Assembly: GCF_030409525.1 (NCBI RefSeq)
Contig: NZ_JAUFQB010000057.1
Coordinates: 1 to 63,407, forward strand
From: Kaistella yonginensis
GTDB taxonomy: Bacteria; Bacteroidota; Bacteroidia; Flavobacteriales; Weeksellaceae
Direction of reading: 5' to 3'
DNA: 63,407 nt
The notes beneath the pieces are model-generated. The model was given only the letters and a program-made list of their open reading frames with translations, was not told the DNA's origin and did not search any database. Within the stretch, counting starts at the first letter, position 1. The number at the start of each line of letters is the position of its first letter. A program made the translations under genes and the position numbers. Shown here in pieces: positions 15,281 to 22,810 of this stretch.

Positions 15281-15868
15281 TTAATGAAAAAATTTAAACT
15301 GACCTTCATCTGCCCAATCCAACATTTCTTGATCCCCGGAAGTATCTCCAAAAGCGATGGTCTTATCGTATTTTTTTTCGTTAATTGCTTCTTTAATTCG
15401 GTTTACTTTTTCAAGGCCATTGCAGTTCTTTCCTACAAATTTGCCGGTAAAAATGTTATTTTCAAATGCTGCTTGCGTTGCCAAAAGCTTCATCCCGAAT
15501 TTTTCTGCAAATGGTCTCACCCAAATATCTAGGGAAGCAGAAACAATATAGCAATCTGTTTGTGAATGATCGATATTCTTAATAAAATCCAAAGCGTTTT
15601 CTCTGAAAATTTCTGGGTAATATTGATCAAAGAATTGCTGAGATTTTTTCTCAATTTTCGATTTGGTTTGTCCTTTAAGAACAGAAGAAACAAAACTCCT
15701 CTTCACTTTATCAGCTTCTAAAAGGTTCATTTTCAACAATATAAAAAGTGGAATATGTTTAATAAACTGTATTCTAAATTTCGAAGCATCGTAAAATTGT
15801 AGATATAAAAACATGGTGTCTTTATAGGTTAAGGTTCCATCAAAATCAAAGCAATATAATTTTTTCAT
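15281..15868 (-). CDS. HAD-IB family phosphatase, candidate polyprenyl-phosphoryl-phosphoribose phosphatase
   Basis: A 195-residue SerB-like HAD phosphatase. Motif I is DFDGTL (nucleophile D8), motif II IVSAS, and motif III/IV the C-terminal AFGDTSGDQEM. It is the last gene of a run with a UbiA-type phosphoribosyltransferase, a DprE1-like oxidase and a DprE2-like reductase, 29 bases after the reductase. In the decaprenyl-phosphoryl-arabinose pathway a phosphate must be removed between the transferase and DprE1, and this enzyme fills that gap in the cluster. Family firm; substrate inferred from context. Confidence 0.8.
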   Translation of the reverse strand: MKKLYCFDFDGTLTYKDTMFLYLQFYDASKFRIQFIKHIPLFILLKMNLLEADKVKRSFVSSVLKGQTKSKIEKKSQQFFDQYYPEIFRENALDFIKNIDHSQTDCYIVSASLDIWVRPFAEKFGMKLLATQAAFENNIFTGKFVGKNCNGLEKVNRIKEAINEKKYDKTIAFGDTSGDQEMLDWADEGQFKFFH

Positions 15869-15897
15869 GATTTTTATTATCCAATTCTTTTTAGAAT

Positions 15898-16623
15898 TTA
15901 CAATTTTAATTTTTTAAAAACAAACTCAGGAATATTCCTAATAATCAACATGATAAGGCTCCAGATTGGTAAGACATAGACCACGTTTTTCTTAATTTTG
16001 TATGCTTTGTAAATATATTTTGCGGCTCGTTTTGGACTTGCTGTTAATTTTGGATTTAAGGGTAGTCCTTCGGTCATCTTCGTTGCCATAAATCCTGGTT
16101 TTACCGTAAGAACATGTACTTTCTTGGCAAATAAATAGTTTCTTAAACCACTTAGATAGGCAGTTAATCCAGCTTTTGCACTCCCGTAAATAAAGTTACT
16201 TTGGCGTCCGCGTTCGCCTGCAACGGATGAAAGAACAATCATCGTTCCTGCTCTTCTACGCTCCATTTTACTGGCAAAATAGGTTAGTACGGGAATCAAC
16301 TTCGCGTAATTTACATCGATAATCTTCTCTGTGTTTCGATGTTCGTAAAGCCCTTCTTCGGTGCTTTCACCCAGATAACCTGTGGCGCAGAAAAGAAGAT
16401 CCGACTCCATACCATCCAATTTTGCATAATCGATTGGGCGTAACAGATCGAGTTCGACAATCTCTGATTGTTGGACAAATTTCACTTCTAAATGTTTTGC
16501 AAATTTCTCTGTAGTTTCTTTATTTGAAGTAAAGAGGTATATTTTTGAAAATTTATCGCCGGCACTCAAAGTTTCCTCAACAAATGCCTGCGCAACTTCT
16601 GAATTGCTTCCTAAAACGATCAT
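15898..16623 (-). CDS. dprE2: Short-chain dehydrogenase, DprE2-like
   Basis: A 241-residue NAD(P)H-dependent SDR. The nucleotide-binding Gly motif is reduced to VLGSNSEVAQAF at the very N-terminus. The catalytic residues are S in VLSSVAGERGRQSN, then YGSAK; this serine-to-tyrosine segment closely recalls mycobacterial DprE2. A hydrophobic C-terminus (VLPIWSLIMLIIRNIPEF) suggests membrane association. With the DprE1-like protein it would reduce the 2-keto intermediate to polyprenyl-phosphoryl-arabinose. It lies 71 bases after the oxidase gene in the same direction. Confidence 0.8.
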   Translation of the reverse strand: MIVLGSNSEVAQAFVEETLSAGDKFSKIYLFTSNKETTEKFAKHLEVKFVQQSEIVELDLLRPIDYAKLDGMESDLLFCATGYLGESTEEGLYEHRNTEKIIDVNYAKLIPVLTYFASKMERRRAGTMIVLSSVAGERGRQSNFIYGSAKAGLTAYLSGLRNYLFAKKVHVLTVKPGFMATKMTEGLPLNPKLTASPKRAAKYIYKAYKIKKNVVYVLPIWSLIMLIIRNIPEFVFKKLKL

Positions 16624-16694
16624 AGTCTATTTCTGTTATTTCTAAATGGAGAATTTTTGAACGGAATTCAAATTATTTATCACAAGAAGTTCCT

Positions 16695-18008
16695 TTAATT
16701 ATTTTGAATTCTTTTTTGCTGCATCGAAATGAATTTAGGATTCTGAACATTTTGTAAATAATTGGTTAATGATGGTTTACTCATAGAATCTTTGGTTAAA
16801 TAAATTCTTCCACCAAACTCTTCCACAATAGCATCGAGTTGCGCAACTAATTTTTTCAATTTTGAATTTACTTTAAAATCCAAGGCCAAAGTATAGCCTT
16901 CCATTGGAAATGAATTGTACGCTTGCGGATTATTTTTTCCAAATAATTTTAAAACGGCTAAAAATGATCCATTTCCGCTTTTCGCAATGGTTTCTAGAAT
17001 TTTTTTCATTCCTTCTTTCCCTTGTTCTTTAGGAATAACCATTTGATATTGAATAAATCCTGTTTTACCATAAATCCTGTTCCAATCATTTACGATATCA
17101 AGCGGATAGAAAAAAGGTTCGTAATGCACAACATTTTTAACTTCTTTTTTATTTTGCTTAAAGTAATATAAAAGATTAAACAATTTCACTGTAAGATTAT
17201 TCAGAACAAAATTTGGGAAATAAAAAGGGATTGAGGGTGAAATGCTTTTCTTTAATTTCAAAGCATTTACCTGTAACTTTTTGGGCAACTCATGTTTAAA
17301 AGCGTGCTCACCGCGCATCATGATGCTTCTGCCTACATTTTTATTTTTTTGCAGACAATCAATCCAGGCTACATTATAAGTCCACGATTCACTTTCATCA
17401 AATAATTTAAAAATTTCATCTAAATTTTCAGCTTTGATGCTTTCTTGGCGAATGTAGGAGCTTTCAATATTTTTCAATTTGAATTTTGCCGAAAGTATAA
17501 TGCCGGTAAGTCCCATCCCACCTATGGTTGACCAGAATTTTTCAGGATTCTCTATACGGGAACATCGCAGAATTTCTCCTTTTTCATTCATTAAAGAAAA
17601 TTCAATCACATATTCGGAGAAGCAACCTTCGGCATGATGATTTTTGCCATGCACATCAGAAGCGATGGCACCACCAACGGTAATAAATTTAGTCCCCGGC
17701 GTTACAAAAAGGAAATAGCCTTGCGGCACAATAACTTCTAAAACATCAGAAAGTAAAACCCCGGCTTCGCAGTCGATAACACCATTTAACCGGTCAAAAC
17801 TGATGAATTTATTTAGTCTTTTGGTAGAGAAAATATTTTCAGATAGGGCTGCATCGCCGTAACACCTGCCATTTCCTCTGGCGATAATATCGTGATGATT
17901 GCGAACGTATTGTTGTATTTTAACAGCGGAGTCTTCGGATTTCATTTCTTTTTCCACCACTGGGAAATTTCCCCAATTCGTTACCGTCTGTTTATAATTT
18001 GGTTTCAT
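16695..18008 (-). CDS. dprE1: FAD-linked oxidase, DprE1-like polyprenylphosphoryl-ribose 2-epimerase subunit
   Basis: A 437-residue VAO-type flavoprotein. The FAD-binding half shows RGNGRCYGDAA, the long AGVLLSDVL region, and FITVGGAIASDVHGKNHH, very like mycobacterial DprE1. In the substrate half, K406 in YLTKDSM matches the catalytic lysine of DprE1, and GYTLALDF has alanine (A375) where DprE1 has the cysteine hit by benzothiazinones. It overlaps the UbiA gene by 4 bases (start codon within its stop), so the two are coupled. Role: oxidise polyprenyl-P-ribose at C2. Orthology judged from remembered DprE1 motifs. Confidence 0.82.
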   Translation of the reverse strand: MKPNYKQTVTNWGNFPVVEKEMKSEDSAVKIQQYVRNHHDIIARGNGRCYGDAALSENIFSTKRLNKFISFDRLNGVIDCEAGVLLSDVLEVIVPQGYFLFVTPGTKFITVGGAIASDVHGKNHHAEGCFSEYVIEFSLMNEKGEILRCSRIENPEKFWSTIGGMGLTGIILSAKFKLKNIESSYIRQESIKAENLDEIFKLFDESESWTYNVAWIDCLQKNKNVGRSIMMRGEHAFKHELPKKLQVNALKLKKSISPSIPFYFPNFVLNNLTVKLFNLLYYFKQNKKEVKNVVHYEPFFYPLDIVNDWNRIYGKTGFIQYQMVIPKEQGKEGMKKILETIAKSGNGSFLAVLKLFGKNNPQAYNSFPMEGYTLALDFKVNSKLKKLVAQLDAIVEEFGGRIYLTKDSMSKPSLTNYLQNVQNPKFISMQQKRIQNN

Positions 18009-18892
18009 TTCTTAAAATAAATTTGTAATAAAAACGCAGCTAACCAAAGCACCAAAGTCACTTGAATATAGCGGTCTTTATAAATAATTTTGGTAGGTGA
18101 TTCGGTTCTGTTGTACACCAAAGTCTGTTGCAAATAGCGTAAAAAAGCAAAAACAACGAAGATGACCGTGTAAAAAACCCGAGGGTGAAATCGTTGCTGA
18201 ACTTCTGGTGAAAGGGTAAACATTAAATAACAAACGATTGCTAAGGCACAACTTATTGAAAGTGCAATATCGGCAAATTGTACATTGTAACCATCAAGTG
18301 CTTTTCTTGTTTTTCCAGAAATTTGCGCATTAATTAGCTCACCTCTTCTTTTGCCAATTGCTAAAACCAAAGCTAAAACAAAGGTGAGCAAAATTGCCCA
18401 TTGCGAAATTAAAATTCCGGTGGCATAGCCTCCCGCTAATACACGAAGTACAAATCCAGTTGAAATAATCATGACATCAACAATAGCAACATGCTTTAGC
18501 TTAAAGGTATATGCTAAATTCATGATAAAGTAAAAACCAATGATGCTGGCGAACTTCCAGAGATTTTTCGAAAGAAAATCTTGACTTAAAAATATCAATC
18601 CTCCAATAATCAGCAATAGAATTGCTAATATAATTCTGGCGGTTTGCTTGGATATAGCTCCGCTTGCTAAGGGTCTATTTTTCTTTTCGGGATGTTTTCG
18701 GTCGGACGCTATATCAGAATAATCATTAATAATGTAAATACTGCTGGCTACCAAGGAAAATATAATAAAAGCAAAAACACTTTTAACCAGTAAGTCGTAG
18801 TGCGTGATATTGCCAGAAAAAAACAGTGGTGCAAAAACGAAAAGATTTTTGACCCACTGTTCCACGCGGAGCAGTTTTAAATATTTCATCAT
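18005..18892 (-). CDS. UbiA-family decaprenyl-phosphate phosphoribosyltransferase
   Basis: A 295-residue integral membrane prenyltransferase with about eight or nine hydrophobic segments. The first Asp-rich site is NDYSDIASDRKHPEKKNRP, the signature of the phosphoribosyltransferase branch (Rv3806c-like) rather than of quinone prenyltransferases, and the N-terminal RVEQWVKNLFVFAPL is also shared with that branch. It would move phosphoribose from PRPP to a polyprenyl phosphate, the first step of the cluster. First gene of the four-gene run; dprE1-like starts within its stop codon. Confidence 0.85.
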   Translation of the reverse strand: MMKYLKLLRVEQWVKNLFVFAPLFFSGNITHYDLLVKSVFAFIIFSLVASSIYIINDYSDIASDRKHPEKKNRPLASGAISKQTARIILAILLLIIGGLIFLSQDFLSKNLWKFASIIGFYFIMNLAYTFKLKHVAIVDVMIISTGFVLRVLAGGYATGILISQWAILLTFVLALVLAIGKRRGELINAQISGKTRKALDGYNVQFADIALSISCALAIVCYLMFTLSPEVQQRFHPRVFYTVIFVVFAFLRYLQQTLVYNRTESPTKIIYKDRYIQVTLVLWLAAFLLQIYFKK

Positions 18893-18931
18893 TAATATAA
18901 AATTCAGCGGTAAAATTAGTGAATTTTAAAT

Positions 18932-18956
18932 AAAAAAATCCGCCAAAGCGGATTTT
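18932..18956 (-). terminator. Terminator after the OmpA-like gene
   Basis: Stem AAATCCGC / GCGGATTT with loop of four, followed on the minus strand by a T7 run, 24 bases past the stop of the OmpA-like gene. It separates that gene from the UbiA cluster. Confidence 0.8.
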
Positions 18957-18979
18957 AAAATTTCAAATTTAGTTTACTA

Positions 18980-19672
18980 CTATTGGTTAGTAGCAGCTTC
19001 ATTAATCATATCTTCATTTGCGGTAATGGCAAATTCTACTCTTCTATTTTGTGCTCTACCAGCATCGGTATCATTGGAAGCAATAGGTTCGTTTTCGCCC
19101 ATTCCCATTGCAAGCATTCTACTGCTAGAAACGCCTTTCGCCATCAAATAGCTTTTAACTGCACCAGCTCTCCTTTCCGAAAGGGAAAGATTATAAGAGT
19201 CAGCTCCTTTGCTGTCGGTATGGCCATAAATATTAATGTTGGTGTCTGGGTTATTGGTTAAGACCTGAGCTAATTTATCTAAATTCGCTTTAGCAGTTTC
19301 TGTTAAGTTAGAAGAATCGAAACCGAAATTCACCATGTTTTCTTTCATGGTTACTCTAATTCCTTCGCCCACTCTCTCCACTTCTGCACCTGGCAAAGTT
19401 TCTTTAATCTCTTTGGCTTGCTTATCCATTTTGCCACCGATTACATTACCGGCAACGCCACCAACAACGCCACCTAAAACCGCTCCTAAAGGTGCGTTTT
19501 TACCTTTTCCTAAATTGTTACCAAGTACACCACCAATAATTGCTCCGGCAGCAGTTCCGATCACGGTACCTTTTTGTTGATTGTTTGAGTTTTTTACTGC
19601 TTCACAGCTCGTCATTACTAATGATGTTGAGATGAATAAAGCGGCAATATTTGTTTTGTTAAAAATTTTCAT
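18980..19672 (-). CDS. OmpA-family lipoprotein with glycine-zipper domain (YiaD-like)
   Basis: A 230-residue outer-membrane lipoprotein. The signal peptide ends in the lipobox MTSC (Cys23). A glycine-zipper segment (about 35-85: GTAAGAIIGGVLGNNLG and repeats) may insert in the membrane, and the C-terminal OmpA domain (about 115-215) carries the diaminopimelate-binding Asp and Arg (GHTDSKGADSYNLSLSERRA), so it should hold peptidoglycan. It follows the lipocalin-like gene by 15 bases and is probably co-transcribed with it, ending at the 18932-18956 terminator. Confidence 0.9.
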   Translation of the reverse strand: MKIFNKTNIAALFISTSLVMTSCEAVKNSNNQQKGTVIGTAAGAIIGGVLGNNLGKGKNAPLGAVLGGVVGGVAGNVIGGKMDKQAKEIKETLPGAEVERVGEGIRVTMKENMVNFGFDSSNLTETAKANLDKLAQVLTNNPDTNINIYGHTDSKGADSYNLSLSERRAGAVKSYLMAKGVSSSRMLAMGMGENEPIASNDTDAGRAQNRRVEFAITANEDMINEAATNQ

Positions 19673-19687
19673 AATGTTATATTTATT

Positions 19688-20170
19688 TTATTGTTTCATT
19701 CCCGTTCTTGCGAAATTGTAAACCACTCGTACATTTTCACCATTAGATGGAATATTATGCTCTAAACTAAAAGAATCAGTGGTTTGGCTGATTAAATTTA
19801 AAGAATATCCTACGGTAACAGATTTGGCTTTGGAACCTTCAAGCATTTTTTTGAATTTGAATTCATTACCATTTGTTACTTCAAACTTAATTGGTTGTAT
19901 AACACTTGGGCAATCTCCTCCGCCATTCATCGTATAAGACCCAGACCAATTATTTGGAATTAACCTCCAATGGCTGCCAACGAAACATTGCGCATCAGCT
20001 CCTTCATCAAATGGTTTTACCTTATAGTTCTTGTCATAGTTTACACTGGTTATTTCCCAGTCGCCTTTCATTTTCAAAAATTCAGCTCTGTCTGCTTGAG
20101 CTGTTTTTGCGGTAGAACATGAAACAGTCATCGCTGCTCCAAAAATCCCTGCTAATAATAAATTTTTCAT
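19688..20170 (-). CDS. Lipocalin-family lipoprotein
   Basis: A 160-residue protein with a lipoprotein signal (AAMTVSC, Cys18) and a lipocalin-like start of the mature chain (LKMKGDWEITSVNYD), where GxW begins the first strand. The remaining sequence alternates as short beta strands. Such Bacteroidota lipocalins are envelope proteins of unknown ligand. It is 15 bases upstream of the OmpA-like gene. A TTGGCACG-containing sequence precedes it (20195-20215), treated separately. Confidence 0.75.
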   Translation of the reverse strand: MKNLLLAGIFGAAMTVSCSTAKTAQADRAEFLKMKGDWEITSVNYDKNYKVKPFDEGADAQCFVGSHWRLIPNNWSGSYTMNGGGDCPSVIQPIKFEVTNGNEFKFKKMLEGSKAKSVTVGYSLNLISQTTDSFSLEHNIPSNGENVRVVYNFARTGMKQ

Positions 20171-20230
20171 AGTAGTATAATTATTTAATTTAGAAGTACA
20201 AAAAACCGTGCCAACTAAACGAAATTACAA

Positions 20231-20257
20231 AAAAAACCCGAAAAAATCGGGCTTTTT
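20231..20257 (-). terminator. Terminator after the S8 protease gene
   Basis: A short CCCGA/TCGGG stem followed on the minus strand by a run of eight T residues, about 16-20 bases beyond the protease stop. The stem is only five base pairs. Confidence 0.55.
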
Positions 20258-20272
20258 ATAAGAATACTCTTT

Positions 20273-22006
20273 CTATTTTCTAGTAACTGCTTTTTTCGGA
20301 ATTACTTTCTTTTTTGATTTGGAAGGGGTTGATTTGGAAGGAATAGTGATTGCCGATGGTTTATAAAAATGTGTATAGGCATATTCGGCGGCTTTTTTCA
20401 AATCTATTACCCCGCCTGCTTCCGAGATCAAATCAAATCGATTGTTGGTGTTGGAGTTGATCATTGCATTCACCGATGATTTATTGGAAGTCTTTACCAA
20501 TGCTTCAATCATTTGGGCTGGAGTTAAATTCGGCATGTAGGCGAGTAAAACAGAAGCCGCGCCGGCAACTACCGGAGAAGCCATGGATGTCCCTTGCAAA
20601 TATTCATATTTACCATCAGGCACAGTAGAATAGATTTTGTCACCTGGCGCAAAAACATTCACCATTTTTTGGTTATAGTTGGAAAAACTTGCTCTTAGAA
20701 AATCATTGTCATTTGTAGATGCACCAACAACAATCATATTGTTAATGAAGGGTTTGGCATCTTCTACATTCTTGAAATTGGTTGGGTAGTAGACATTCTC
20801 TGCGATATTTTCATTTTCGTTTCCAGCTGCTTTTACCAGTAGAACGCCTTTCGATTCTGCATATTTAAACGCATCCCACACGACCTCTTTACCTGGAGAA
20901 ACCGGTTTACCGAAACTCATATTCAAAATTTTAGCACCGTTATCCACCGCGTAACGAACAGCGTTGGCTATATCTTTATCTCTTTCATCACCATCTGGAA
21001 CTGCACGGACAGTCATGATTTTTGCCGTCTTATAACCTACTCCATACTGCACTTCTGTTCCTTGTGGCAGACCTGCAATAATTCCCGCAACGTGTGTTCC
21101 ATGTTGTGCATCGGGGCCTTCATAGTGGTTATTTCCATATTTTCTTTCAGAATAGTCCTCATAATTATCACCTACGATAGAGGCTCTAGGATCGTAATCC
21201 AAATTATACTGTTTTGTAGCTTGCGGTTCATAATAATCCAACGCCTCTTTCATCTGGGCTTCTAAAAACGTTTGCACTTCTGCTGGACCTTTGTCGGCAA
21301 TAGAAGGGTCGCGACTGATTTGGCTTAGAACTGCGGCTGCCATCGCTTGTTCCGCAGTGGTTGGTTTGATTGCTCCTACTACTTCTTGTGTTAAGTTCTT
21401 CCCGTTCAGCATGGTGATCATCAGCGGAATCATTCCTTGGATTCTCTTATACGTCTCATAATTCTGTTTAGCCTCCACACTTTTCTTGGTGAAGATTTCT
21501 TTGGATTTCATGTACATTGCAAATTCCTCAGGCATCTTTGCTTGATTTGCTTTGTTTTGGGTTGAATTTGAACCTTCAAAAATCGACTGGAATTTTTTCA
21601 CAACACGGGTAACTTCCATATTATCTATATCGACATCCCCTTTTTTTCCGCCGCTGAAATTCCAGCCGTAGATATCATCGATATAACCATTTCCATCGTC
21701 ATCTTTACCATTATTTGGAACTTCGTTTACGTTTTTCCACATGTTTTTTATTAAACCGGGATGATCTACTTCTACTCCGCTGTCTAAAACTCCCACAATT
21801 ACAGGTTTCGCTTTTAATCCTTTGGATTCTAAATACTTGTACGCATTTTGGGTATTAACACCATAGGTGTTACTAGAAGAAAAATCCTGATGATACCACG
21901 TCATCAAATTTTTATCTTTCATTGGATCTAAAGGAACCGCATCTGCTTTCTGCGCAAATGTGGCAAAACCTGTCATAAAACAAGCTGCAATAAGTATTTT
22001 ATTCAT
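20273..22006 (-). CDS. S8 family serine peptidase (subtilisin-like)
   Basis: A secreted protease of about 577 residues starting with a signal peptide (MNKILIAACFMTGFATFAQ). I chose the ATG at 22006, one base after the wbqC stop; a longer frame from 22024 would add six residues and overlap wbqC. The triad is Asp in VGVLDSGVEVDHPG, His in QHGTHVAGIIAG and Ser in GTSMASPVVAG. About 150 residues are inserted between the Asp and His blocks (NGKDDDGNGYIDDIYGWNF onwards), a Bacteroidota feature. The Ser/Lys-rich tail (KSTPSKSKKKVIPKKAVTRK) lacks a type IX sorting domain. Likely an envelope or periplasmic protease. Confidence 0.88.
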   Translation of the reverse strand: MNKILIAACFMTGFATFAQKADAVPLDPMKDKNLMTWYHQDFSSSNTYGVNTQNAYKYLESKGLKAKPVIVGVLDSGVEVDHPGLIKNMWKNVNEVPNNGKDDDGNGYIDDIYGWNFSGGKKGDVDIDNMEVTRVVKKFQSIFEGSNSTQNKANQAKMPEEFAMYMKSKEIFTKKSVEAKQNYETYKRIQGMIPLMITMLNGKNLTQEVVGAIKPTTAEQAMAAAVLSQISRDPSIADKGPAEVQTFLEAQMKEALDYYEPQATKQYNLDYDPRASIVGDNYEDYSERKYGNNHYEGPDAQHGTHVAGIIAGLPQGTEVQYGVGYKTAKIMTVRAVPDGDERDKDIANAVRYAVDNGAKILNMSFGKPVSPGKEVVWDAFKYAESKGVLLVKAAGNENENIAENVYYPTNFKNVEDAKPFINNMIVVGASTNDNDFLRASFSNYNQKMVNVFAPGDKIYSTVPDGKYEYLQGTSMASPVVAGAASVLLAYMPNLTPAQMIEALVKTSNKSSVNAMINSNTNNRFDLISEAGGVIDLKKAAEYAYTHFYKPSAITIPSKSTPSKSKKKVIPKKAVTRK

Positions 22007-22007
22007 T

Positions 22008-22619
22008 TTATTTATGTTTAACATTTCTAATATAGGTCAATGATTCCGGTCCTTTGTTACAAATAAGGTCAATAATCGACAAGTCTTCTAAAAAACCATA
22101 TTTGTCTGAAAAACCCTGATAATAAACTTCCATAAGGAATGCAGTCTCTGATTTCGCGGAAAATTGATCGCGGAAATTAAAACCCTGTGGTTGTTTGAGG
22201 AACTCGTTATTCAAAGAATATGCCTTCTCGGTTTTTAAAATCTTTTGGATAATTTTTAAAGCATTTAGATTAAAATCCAGTAATGAATTTGCCTTAAAGG
22301 TAAAAATTGCTTCCAATTGATCTTCGTAATATTCGAAATAAGGAGAGGTTTGATAGGCTATTTTAATGGATTTCCAGTGCAGTGGTTTCCATTTTTCGCG
22401 GGTTGAGGTTTGAATATCTTTCAGCACTCTGGTGCCATTATGATTCATGGGAATAATCAATGATAATTTACCATTGGCTCCATAGATATTGGTTCGATTA
22501 CGGTAGGTTTGTTTCGGAAAATTCTCATACTGCTCGAAAACAATCTCAGCATCATCCTGCAAAAAGATGGCAAACCATGAAATTGGCGGAAGATAAAATA
22601 TAGGTAATAGAATCTGCAT
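22008..22619 (-). CDS. WbqC-like family protein
   Basis: A 203-residue member of the WbqC family, with the opening LLPIFYLPPISWF and the middle NRTNIYGANGKLSLIIPM typical of the group. WbqC proteins were first seen in O-antigen loci and are proposed to act in sugar or amino-acid attachment, but the reaction is not established. In this order (lepB, WbqC, S8 protease) it reads as core rather than as a polysaccharide gene. Its stop is one base from the protease start, so the two are coupled. Confidence 0.8.
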   Translation of the reverse strand: MQILLPIFYLPPISWFAIFLQDDAEIVFEQYENFPKQTYRNRTNIYGANGKLSLIIPMNHNGTRVLKDIQTSTREKWKPLHWKSIKIAYQTSPYFEYYEDQLEAIFTFKANSLLDFNLNALKIIQKILKTEKAYSLNNEFLKQPQGFNFRDQFSAKSETAFLMEVYYQGFSDKYGFLEDLSIIDLICNKGPESLTYIRNVKHK

Positions 22620-22717
22620 TTTTATAAATCTTTATTTTGAAAATAATAAAAAATACTGCTTTGATGATGGCTCAACTGCAGCAACTATCTCATATTTTTT
22701 TGGGGCAACCTGAATCC

Positions 22718-22801
22718 TAGCCCCGATGGAAACGGCATCCTTTTTTTCGCGTTGGAATTAGCCAGGCAAAAAAGATATAGTGGACAGCGGGAAAAAGCTC
22801 C
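22718..22801. ncRNA. Conserved intergenic element, Flavo-1-like candidate RNA
   Basis: The 190-base gap between lepB and wbqC contains AGCCCCGATGG near its start, CATCCTTTTTTT and AAAAAAGATATAGTGG in the middle, and ACAGCGGGAAAAAGCTCC at the end. CCCG can pair with CGGG, and the T- and A-runs close an inner hairpin. I have seen this pattern in many Flavobacteriia genomes and believe it may be the Rfam Flavo-1 motif or a related repeat. As written the conserved order reads on the + strand, opposite to both neighbours. The name is unverified. Confidence 0.45.
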
Positions 22802-22810
22802 TCAAAAGAA

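Noticed and set aside
14948-15532. Open frame of 194 codons on the + strand opposite the cysteine desulfurase and HAD genes
   Set aside because: Both minus-strand genes have clear catalytic motifs; the frame spans the gap between them and resembles no family.
18858-18873. parS-like sequence TGTTCCACGCGGAGCA in the UbiA gene
   Set aside because: Three mismatches to a Bacillus-type parS, located inside a coding region 7 kb from parB, and a single occurrence; chance is the simpler explanation.
20195-20215. Sigma-54-like TTGGCACG upstream of the lipocalin gene
   Set aside because: The -12 part reads GT rather than GC and the spacing is one base off, and no RpoN-related gene is visible.
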